A program made the position numbers and the translations under genes. DNA of 5,038 nucleotides. Source: Acidobacteria bacterium CG_4_9_14_3_um_filter_49_7. GTDB lineage: Bacteria > Acidobacteriota > Holophagae > Thermotomaculales > Thermotomaculaceae. How positions within the stretch are numbered: the stretch's first letter is position 1; each line of letters begins with the position of its first letter. Under the pieces are notes generated by a model that did not search any database, was not told the DNA's origin, and saw nothing but the letters and a program-made list of their open reading frames with translations. Shown here piece after piece: positions 1 to 5,038 of the stretch. The stretch is from the NCBI GenBank assembly GCA_002789615.1, contig PFTO01000054.1, positions 10,771 through 15,808 of the forward strand, given 5' to 3'.

Positions 1-149
1 TGCCATCGCTACTTTTGTCGCTTGGAACCTTGTCGCAATCGTTCGAATGTTTTCGTAACCGCTTGAATACCCTGCCCAATTCCCGGGTAATAAATTCAGG
101 ACCTGCAAGGGGTTGCCGAAAGCAGGCAAACGAGGAATATTTTGTATTA
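1..149. other. upstream region, no gene recognised
   Basis: I see no supportable gene here. The plus-strand frames close at 58 and 66, or stay open only for about 52 codons without a recognisable product. One minus-strand frame stays open from about position 173 to the left edge, but it has no ATG until position 6 and no clear ribosome binding site. A 7-base direct repeat (TTGTCGC at 15-21 and 30-36) is present but too short to interpret. The base composition shifts to AT-rich from about 135 onward, as expected for the approach to a promoter. Confidence 0.5.
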
Positions 150-158
150 TGCTATACT
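150..158 (+). promoter_or_regulatory. extended -10 promoter of the GIDE-lemA operon
   Basis: TGCTATACT reads as a TGn extension followed by a near-consensus -10 hexamer (TATACT at 153-158). No convincing -35 hexamer lies 16-18 bases upstream, which is tolerated at extended -10 promoters of the housekeeping sigma factor. The predicted transcript start near 165 would give a leader of roughly 25 bases before the ATG at 189. A small AT-rich inverted repeat (AATTA, CA, TAATT at 160-171) sits over the predicted start point. This is sequence inference only. Confidence 0.55.
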
Positions 159-188
159 TAATTACATAATTTTAGTGAGTAGAACAAT

Positions 189-1886
189 ATGCGCTATTTT
201 CTTTTTGTTCCGACAATTGACCCAACCGGAGGGATGAAGATTTCAGACAAAGCGTTCTCTGAAATTTCAAATGATACGGGTGTGGATGTCGCAACGCTGC
301 GAAATTCTTTTTACGGAAAAGGCATCGCCTGTCTTCGATCTCATTCGGACCCGGAAGAGCCGGGAAAAATCGCCGAGGCCCTCTCACTCCACTCTATCCC
401 CAATCTTTTTACGCGAACGGCTGACATTGAAGAGATCCCAGTTTTCCAGACGGTGAAATTGATTTTACGGCCTAACGGAATTGAATTCAGAACCGCTTCC
501 GGAAAGTATGGGATGAGCTTCGACCAACCCATTGCGATCGCCTCAAATATAGAATGGACCCGGGACTCCATACAAAGAAGTGTGATAAAGGGCGAACAGT
601 TTGTGATCGCGTCAGCGAACCAGGCTTTCATTTTTCGGGCAAAATCGGTCGTCGTGGAAAATGTTCCAGGCCTCACAAAGTATTCCCGAACTCACAACAC
701 GGCTCTTTTTCTGGAGAATCTTTTCAAGCAAGGACAACGACTTTACGTGGACAGTTCTTTCCAGCGGCTACAGGTTGTATTGAGAGGAGACTTTCCGCGT
801 TATGCTCAATTCTTGTCAACGGTCGTAAACTCAGGATTTCTGGAGTCGGATTTCCCCCAAACTCTGCTTGAAGAACAGGAACTTGAGGAAGTGTCGGCAG
901 CCTCCTACAACCATCGGGTATACAGGGGATTTGATCTTTTTCGCCATCGCTACCTGCATGGATTACGGGCCGCAACGATGGATCACACCTCACTTGCATG
1001 GATCCTTCTCTTCTTTCTCACCTACAGTGGATTGCGGATTCAAAGTTCCGCATTGATTGGCATCGGGCTGGGCCTGATCACCCTGAGCTTGAACATCCGT
1101 TTTTTCCAACTATTTCACTTGAAAAACCTGGTCCAGGACATCCCCGTTTCCAAGCTTCGATCGGTCAGTGCCGGTTTCGTGGAAGTTATGGGACGAGTCC
1201 ACGCCAAGGATCGCTTCATTTCACCTGTCTCCGGGGCGGAATGCGTGTATTTCCGCTACAGGAAAGAAAGCATGTACCGTACACGCAATGGCTACGGATG
1301 GCAGACTGTTGAAATCGGCGAGGCATTTTCCGAGGACTGTTACCTGGACGATGGTACAGGCATCATTTCCCTTAACTTGAAAAACGCTAATTTCTCTGTA
1401 ACGTCAAGAGAAACAGTCAATCATACCTACGCCGAACTCAATGCGGGGATGACCCCCGTGCCGGGAATGAACAATACTCGCTACACGGAAGAATATCTTC
1501 AGGATGGGCGGACAGTTTATGTCATGGGGACAGCCACACCGGTGAACCCGCTTCGTCGCTTTGGAGAATACCTGTCTGAGGTGAAAAAGGACAAGGACAG
1601 GCTTCTTCGATTTGACCTCAACGGCGACGGTGTCATTGATGAGCCTGAGTGGCAAGCAGCACTTCCCAAGCTCCGACGGGAATTTCTCGGACGGTATATG
1701 GACAAGGGACAGAGTTTCAGTCTCATGCTCGACTTCAGAAAAGATTTTCCTGTGTTTCTGGTATCCGATCAACCGGAAGAGAAACTGTTGAAGAAATTGA
1801 AGTGGAAAGTTCCCGGCACTTTTGTGTTGGGTTTTCTAACGTTTATAGGATTTCTGATCTTCATGATCAGTACATTTGGAGGGTAA
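189..1886 (+). CDS. membrane protein with BAM/GIDE-like domain and EF-hand, LemA partner
   Basis: A 565-residue protein of unproven function. Residues 1-235 are soluble: a short alpha/beta-looking segment (1-75), then a beta-rich part (about 86-220) that I do not recognise with certainty. Two membrane helices follow (about 268-284 and 287-306). Residues 321-453 resemble the BAM/GIDE domain of the mitochondrial ligase MUL1: a glycine- and valine-rich strand opening (FVEVMGRV), a cysteine- and tyrosine-rich strand (ECVYFRYRKE), an acidic turn (LDDGTGII), then EEYLQDGRTVYVMGTA. There is no RING finger, so ligase activity is not implied. A canonical EF-hand loop (DLNGDGVIDEPE, 476-487) lies before a third helix (543-561). 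Basic residues flanking the helices place the BAM and EF-hand parts in the cytoplasm. The start is fixed by an in-frame stop at 180-182; the Shine-Dalgarno site is weak (GTGAG, 175-179). lemA follows one base after the stop, a pairing seen in other bacteria. The domain call is fairly sure; the role is unknown. Confidence 0.8.
   Translation: MRYFLFVPTIDPTGGMKISDKAFSEISNDTGVDVATLRNSFYGKGIACLRSHSDPEEPGKIAEALSLHSIPNLFTRTADIEEIPVFQTVKLILRPNGIEFRTASGKYGMSFDQPIAIASNIEWTRDSIQRSVIKGEQFVIASANQAFIFRAKSVVVENVPGLTKYSRTHNTALFLENLFKQGQRLYVDSSFQRLQVVLRGDFPRYAQFLSTVVNSGFLESDFPQTLLEEQELEEVSAASYNHRVYRGFDLFRHRYLHGLRAATMDHTSLAWILLFFLTYSGLRIQSSALIGIGLGLITLSLNIRFFQLFHLKNLVQDIPVSKLRSVSAGFVEVMGRVHAKDRFISPVSGAECVYFRYRKESMYRTRNGYGWQTVEIGEAFSEDCYLDDGTGIISLNLKNANFSVTSRETVNHTYAELNAGMTPVPGMNNTRYTEEYLQDGRTVYVMGTATPVNPLRRFGEYLSEVKKDKDRLLRFDLNGDGVIDEPEWQAALPKLRREFLGRYMDKGQSFSLMLDFRKDFPVFLVSDQPEEKLLKKLKWKVPGTFVLGFLTFIGFLIFMISTFGG
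1878..1883 (+). promoter_or_regulatory. ribosome binding site that sets the lemA start
   Basis: GGAGGG lies within the last codons of the upstream gene, four bases before the ATG at 1888. An in-frame TTG at 1876 would overlap this site and has nothing comparable in front of it, so the ATG is the better start. The position inside the preceding gene suggests translational coupling. Confidence 0.8.
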
Positions 1887-1887
1887 A

Positions 1888-2454
1888 ATGTTTGCATTAT
1901 TGACACTGGGTGTTTTTCTATTCATTATTTTTGTCATAGTCATGTTGATTGTGAAAATGTATAACCGGTTGATTTATTTAAAGAATCAGGTACCACAATC
2001 ATTTGCGAACATTGATGTACTGTTGAAGCAGCGTCATGATGAGCTTCCCAAACTGGTGGAAGTGGTGAAAGGTTACGCCGCCCACGAAAAAGACACTCTG
2101 GAGCGCGTGATCAAGGCAAGGAATCAGTATCTTGCGGCCAACACCATTGGCGAAAAGCTCGAAGCCAACAACATGATCACCGGCGCGTTGAAACAACTGT
2201 TTGCATTGTCGGAAAAGTATCCCGACCTGAAAGCGAATGAAAACTTCCTGATGTTACAAAGGCGCATTTCCGAGATTGAAAACAGCATTGCGGATCGACG
2301 GGAAATGTATAACTTCACGGTCACCAACTTCAACACCATCATTCAGCAATTTCCGGAAACGATACTTGCCGGTATGATGCATCTGGAGAAATTCCCGCTC
2401 TTCAAGGCGGATGAAGAAGACAGAGAAGACGTAAAAATCTCTTTCACATCATAG
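1888..2454 (+). CDS. lemA: LemA family protein
   Basis: A 188-residue LemA protein, the usual length for the family. One N-terminal membrane helix (about 3-22) has no charged residue before it and Lys/Arg soon after (K23, R27, K32), predicting N-out topology with the helical domain in the cytoplasm. Family hallmarks are plain: MYNRLIYLKNQV at 24-35, NIDVLLKQRHDELPKLVEVV at 41-60, KGYAAHE at 61-67, LFALSEKYPDLKANENFLML at 104-123, and a tyrosine-asparagine pair at 141-142 followed by FNTIIQQFP. The family fold is a long antiparallel helical bundle; its biochemical role is not established. Compared with the usual version, the RRHDLIPNLVE stretch is RHDELPKLVE here. The gene starts one base after the GIDE-domain gene ends and ends at the shared terminator, so the two are probably one transcript and their products may form a complex at the inner membrane. 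Confidence 0.95.
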   Translation: MFALLTLGVFLFIIFVIVMLIVKMYNRLIYLKNQVPQSFANIDVLLKQRHDELPKLVEVVKGYAAHEKDTLERVIKARNQYLAANTIGEKLEANNMITGALKQLFALSEKYPDLKANENFLMLQRRISEIENSIADRREMYNFTVTNFNTIIQQFPETILAGMMHLEKFPLFKADEEDREDVKISFTS

Positions 2455-2480
2455 ACACAGACAATTCAGCAAGGTAGCGT

Positions 2481-2520
2481 AAAAACAAGGGCCAGGACTT
2501 CAGTCCTGGCCCTTGTTTTT
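2481..2520. terminator. bidirectional intrinsic terminator
   Basis: A perfect inverted repeat with 18-base arms (2481-2498 and 2503-2520) encloses a TTCA loop. The stem core is GC-rich (GGGCCAGGAC with its complement). Five A's open the left arm and five T's close the right arm, so a transcript from either strand ends with a hairpin and a U run. It lies between the convergent stops of lemA (2454) and the peptidase gene (2535), and should terminate both. Confidence 0.93.
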
Positions 2521-2534
2521 GGTTATGCATTCTT

Positions 2535-4616
2535 CTACTTCGCGGACGATCTATCCTCAAATGCCTTATTTCGAATCATTTTTTCTGTGCTGTAAGGGGC
2601 TTTTTCCCCGCCAAGGTACTTGTGAAACCATTCCAGATGAGCGTTGTAATACACCGGCATGGATTTCACTATATCCGGCCAATGGCCGTCGTTCTTGAAA
2701 ATTATCAACCATGACGGCGTGTTCATTTTTTGCAGCGCAGTGAAAAACTGAACGCTCTGGGTATAGGGTACTCGATAGTCCCGCTCCCCGGTAATCACCA
2801 GACAGGGAGTTTTGAAATTTGTAACATAGGTCGACGGGGATGCCCGATGGTAATATTCCGGATTTTTCCAGGGAGTACCGCCGTTGTCCCATTCCGGAAA
2901 CCACAACTCTTCAGTGGCATAGTACATTGACTGAAGATCAAAAATACCCATCATCGAAGCAATCGCCTTAAAATGTTTATTATGCCCTTCCAGCCACATC
3001 ATGGCATAGCCACCCCACGACCAGCCCATGACCCCCATTCTCTCAGAATCGACATAGGGAAGTGCGGCCAGATAGTTGGTAACGTTTTCAAGATCCGTCA
3101 TCACCTTTCCGTCATAATCACCCGAGATCGCGGCAGTAAAATCCTGTCCATAGCCTGTGGAGCCGTGGGGATTCGGGAACGCAACCACGTAGCCTGAACC
3201 GGGATACACCTGCCAGTCCCCTCGGAAAGAATCTGACCACATGTACTGTGGGCCCCCGTGAACATTAAGAATCAGTGGATACTTTTTCGCCGGGTCAAAG
3301 CCATGGGGTTTCACGATAAAAACCTGAATCCTGCTATCCCCAGCGCCATTCACCCATACACTCTCTGCCGGACGGATGTCCACTTCATCCGCAACTTTCT
3401 GGTTGAATGAACTTTTGCGTACCGGTTCTTTCATGTGATTCGGACGAAATTGCCAGATTTCATAGGGCGCTCCTACTGAGGACCGGGTAAAAAGCAATGT
3501 GCCGTCCCGCAGCACCTGGAATTCACGCACGAATGAAGCATCCAGAACTTTCTGGATACTGCGATTTTTCAGTTCAATCTGATACACGGGAGTATGTCCC
3601 TTTTCGGGAACTGTAAAATAAAGACTCCTAGAGTCCTTCGCCCACTTGAAATCTGTCACCCAGTTGTCAAGAGGTTCCGTCAGGCAGGTTGTCGTTTTTT
3701 CCTTCAGGTCATATACGCAGAGGCGAAAACGGTCTGATTCGTAACCTGGGACCTTTTGCATTCGGTAAGCAATGTAACGGCCATCAGGGGAAAATGACGG
3801 ATCTCCATCATAAGCCGGATTTGAAACTGTCAGGTTTGCGCCCTTCCCTGTCTTCAGGTTCAGGAGGTAGAGATCGCTGTTTGTGGACGTTTCTTTGTGT
3901 TTGTCCGGGTTTATCACGATACACACTGTTTTGCCATCAGGGGAGACCGCGTAGCTTCCGCCGTAGGCGGGAAAGTCTTCTCTACCCTTTGTTAATTCAA
4001 AGATCGAATCATCAGAAGTGTCCAGCTTAAAAATATGGGTAAATTTCCAGTTCCGGAATTCGGTCCAGTGTCTATAGAGGAGTTTGGATGCGATGTGGGC
4101 CTGGGTCGGACCTTTTCCCAGCTGATCCTTCAGCTTCCTGTTGGCCTCAGAATCCGCACCCGCTTCCGGAAATACTGTGCTTTCGAATAGAATTGCCGAC
4201 CCATCCGGAAGTACCTGGGGGTCACTGATTCCAGCCGAAAAAAACGTCATCTTTTGCGCTTCACCACCAGTTGCGGACATTTTCCACAACTGTACACCAT
4301 CCTTCCGTGTGGAAACGAAATAGATGAAGTGCCCGCACTGTGACCAGACGGGGGAATAATCAGATGCTTTGTTAAAGGTGAGTTGTTGCGTGTCACCTGT
4401 ATCCAGATTCATCCGCCAGATGTCGCTGTTTTCTTCCGCCTTTTTCAGATTGAAAGCTGTAACAACAAAAAGCACCTCTGTGCCGTTCGGTGAGACGCTC
4501 ATGGATGAAATGGATTTGAGGCGATAAAGGTCATCCAGGGTAAAAGCTCTCTTTTCGGCTGCGGACAATGTTGTGGTAATACATAGAAAGAACAGGAGTA
4601 AGATCATTTTTTTCAT
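2535..4616 (-). CDS. secreted S9 family dipeptidyl peptidase, DPP5-like
   Basis: A 693-residue serine peptidase of the prolyl oligopeptidase family, predicted to release dipeptides from peptide N-termini outside the cytoplasm. Residues 1-20 form a signal peptide (KK, hydrophobic core, cleavage likely after SAA). Residues about 25-405 are a beta-propeller with PD40-type repeats such as VSPNG (41-45), VSPDGK (224-229) and FSPDGR (275-280). The C-terminal alpha/beta hydrolase has the full triad: Ser533 in GWSWGGY, Asp613 in GERDYRVP, His645 in NDGHWP. HGGP (453-456) and NPHGSTGYG (482-490) are typical of the family. The region from EGH (543-545) through YYATEELWFPEWDNGGTPW (565-583) most resembles DPP5, and length fits. 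Cys12 is preceded by FFL, not a lipobox, so a lipoprotein is unlikely. The ATG at 4616 is chosen over an in-frame TTG at 4634 because GGAGGA stands four bases before it. Precise substrate preference cannot be read from sequence. Confidence 0.93.
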   Translation of the reverse strand: MKKMILLLFFLCITTTLSAAEKRAFTLDDLYRLKSISSMSVSPNGTEVLFVVTAFNLKKAEENSDIWRMNLDTGDTQQLTFNKASDYSPVWSQCGHFIYFVSTRKDGVQLWKMSATGGEAQKMTFFSAGISDPQVLPDGSAILFESTVFPEAGADSEANRKLKDQLGKGPTQAHIASKLLYRHWTEFRNWKFTHIFKLDTSDDSIFELTKGREDFPAYGGSYAVSPDGKTVCIVINPDKHKETSTNSDLYLLNLKTGKGANLTVSNPAYDGDPSFSPDGRYIAYRMQKVPGYESDRFRLCVYDLKEKTTTCLTEPLDNWVTDFKWAKDSRSLYFTVPEKGHTPVYQIELKNRSIQKVLDASFVREFQVLRDGTLLFTRSSVGAPYEIWQFRPNHMKEPVRKSSFNQKVADEVDIRPAESVWVNGAGDSRIQVFIVKPHGFDPAKKYPLILNVHGGPQYMWSDSFRGDWQVYPGSGYVVAFPNPHGSTGYGQDFTAAISGDYDGKVMTDLENVTNYLAALPYVDSERMGVMGWSWGGYAMMWLEGHNKHFKAIASMMGIFDLQSMYYATEELWFPEWDNGGTPWKNPEYYHRASPSTYVTNFKTPCLVITGERDYRVPYTQSVQFFTALQKMNTPSWLIIFKNDGHWPDIVKSMPVYYNAHLEWFHKYLGGEKAPYSTEKMIRNKAFEDRSSAK

Positions 4617-4620
4617 GCAA

Positions 4621-4626
4621 TCCTCC
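4621..4626 (-). promoter_or_regulatory. ribosome binding site of the peptidase gene
   Basis: On the minus strand this reads GGAGGA, four bases before the ATG at 4616. It decides the start: the longer reading from the TTG at 4634 would run through this site and add six residues ahead of a well-formed signal peptide. Confidence 0.8.
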
Positions 4627-4649
4627 AGAATCAATTTACGACTGATTCT
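4627..4649. promoter_or_regulatory. inverted repeat over the peptidase promoter, possible operator
   Basis: AGAATCA (4627-4633) and TGATTCT (4643-4649) form a perfect 7-base inverted repeat with a 9-base spacer, centred at 4638. It covers most of the candidate -10 element and the predicted transcript start, and abuts the Shine-Dalgarno site. It could bind a dimeric regulator or fold as a weak leader hairpin; it is AT-rich and lacks a U run, so a terminator is unlikely. No regulator gene is in the window, and chance occurrence is possible. Confidence 0.4.
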
Positions 4650-4653
4650 AGCA
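4645..4653 (-). promoter_or_regulatory. extended -10 promoter of the peptidase gene
   Basis: On the minus strand TGCTAGAAT gives a TGn extension and a -10-like TAGAAT (4650-4645), with no clear -35 at the usual distance. The predicted start near 4638 gives a leader of about 22 bases. It lies in the 50-base gap after the permease stop, so the peptidase may be transcribed from here as well as by read-through from the permease gene. It shares the string TATGCTA with the promoter at 150-158. Confidence 0.45.
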
Positions 4654-4666
4654 TAAGGTTATTGAA

Positions 4667-5038
4667 TTAGCGTGAGTGTAGCCAGCGTTTCAGATCCTGA
4701 CCAAGAATATCATACGAGAAAATAGACAGAAACAGCATAATCATTGGGGGTACATAAATCCACGGGGCCACATTCAGAAAGCCTAATCCATCATAGACCA
4801 TACGGCCCCAACTGGGGAAAGGCGGTCTTACCCCCAGCCCGAGAAAACTCAGGGTAGCTTCAATGAGAATCAGGTTCGCCATATTGAAGCTTGCTGCCAC
4901 GAGAACCGGACCGATACCGTTGGGAATGAGATGGGTACGAATGATGTGCCAACGGGAAGCCCCCGTTGCTACCGCATACTGGACGTAATTCATTTCCTTC
5001 AGTTTCAACACTTCCCCCCGCATATACCGAGCCGGAAC
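4667..5038 (-). CDS. DppC/OppC-type ABC transporter permease, C-terminal part
   Basis: The last 123 residues of an inner-membrane permease of the peptide/nickel ABC importer class; the 5' part lies beyond the right edge. The ATG at 5023 is internal, because the reading frame stays open to the edge and the residues before it (ARYMRGEVLKLKE) already match the family. The EAA loop that docks on the ATPase is visible as YAVATGASRWHIIRTHLIPN (21-40 of the visible part), with the conserved Gly26. It is followed by a helix and the diagnostic ATLSFLGLGVRPPFPSWG (61-78), then a last helix (about 91-111) ending in ILGQDLKRWL. DppC/OppC proteins usually work with a DppB/OppB partner, one or two ATPases and a binding protein, expected off the right edge. 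The substrate could be di- or oligopeptides, nickel or another small solute. The adjacent co-directional secreted dipeptidyl peptidase favours peptides, but that is inference. Confidence 0.93.
   Translation of the reverse strand, partial: VPARYMRGEVLKLKEMNYVQYAVATGASRWHIIRTHLIPNGIGPVLVAASFNMANLILIEATLSFLGLGVRPPFPSWGRMVYDGLGFLNVAPWIYVPPMIMLFLSIFSYDILGQDLKRWLHSR

Noticed and set aside
1..75. Possible gene tail on the minus strand ending at 11-13 (residues such as GIGQGIQAVTKTFERLRQ)
   Set aside because: The sequence looks protein-like, but the frame is closed by a stop only about 28 codons earlier, with no start, so it is most likely chance or a badly decayed remnant.
1..173. Open minus-strand frame running to the left edge, as a divergent gene
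   Set aside because: There is no ATG until position 6, no ribosome binding site, and the translation does not resemble a known N-terminus. Stops elsewhere and the AT-rich end suggest intergenic DNA.
1149..1880. E3 ubiquitin ligase function for the GIDE-domain protein
   Set aside because: The similarity is confined to the BAM/GIDE domain. No RING cysteine/histidine pattern is present, so an automatic ligase label would be misleading.
1876..1887. TTG at 1876 as a longer start of lemA (adds four residues)
   Set aside because: The TTG overlaps the GGAGGG site that is correctly spaced for the ATG at 1888, and LemA proteins usually begin directly with the membrane helix.
4557..4616. Lipoprotein signal on the peptidase because of Cys12 in its N-terminus
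   Set aside because: The residues before the cysteine are FFL, with no small residue at -1, and the cysteine is inside the hydrophobic core. A signal peptidase I site after SAA fits better.
4617..4634. TTG at 4634 as a longer start of the peptidase gene
   Set aside because: The extension would read through the GGAGGA site and place six acidic or polar residues before a well-formed signal peptide starting at the ATG at 4616.

Overview
The window suggests a bacterium of mid-range GC content, probably with a Gram-negative type envelope. It shows clear Shine-Dalgarno sites, a secreted S9 peptidase with a classical signal peptide, and a membrane-anchored LemA. No rRNA, tRNA, mobile element or CRISPR array is visible, and nothing in the sequence fixes the phylum. 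S9 peptidases of this kind are common in Acidobacteria, Bacteroidota and several uncultured lineages, so I leave the taxon open.

Layout. Bases 1-188 are non-coding as far as I can tell and end in an extended -10 promoter. Two plus-strand genes follow as a tight operon. The first (189-1886) encodes a 565-residue membrane protein with a BAM/GIDE-type domain, an embedded EF-hand calcium loop and no RING finger. The second, lemA (1888-2454), starts one base after its stop. A perfect 18-bp hairpin with an A tract before it and a T tract after it (2481-2520) separates this operon from the convergent minus-strand genes and should stop transcription from both sides. On the minus strand, reading from the right edge, come the C-terminal end of a DppC/OppC-type ABC permease (4667 to the edge) and then, 50 bases on, a complete secreted S9 dipeptidyl peptidase resembling DPP5 (2535-4616).

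How the genes may work together. The minus-strand pair joins extracytoplasmic peptide cleavage to a permease of the peptide/nickel transporter class, which reads as a peptide-scavenging module. The peptidase also has its own candidate promoter, overlapped by a 7-bp inverted repeat. The plus-strand pair is the recurrent association of LemA with a GIDE-domain membrane protein, whose function is not established. Charge distribution predicts that the LemA helical domain and the BAM and EF-hand parts of the partner all face the cytoplasm, so they could form one membrane complex. The EF-hand makes calcium sensing a testable idea for this copy.
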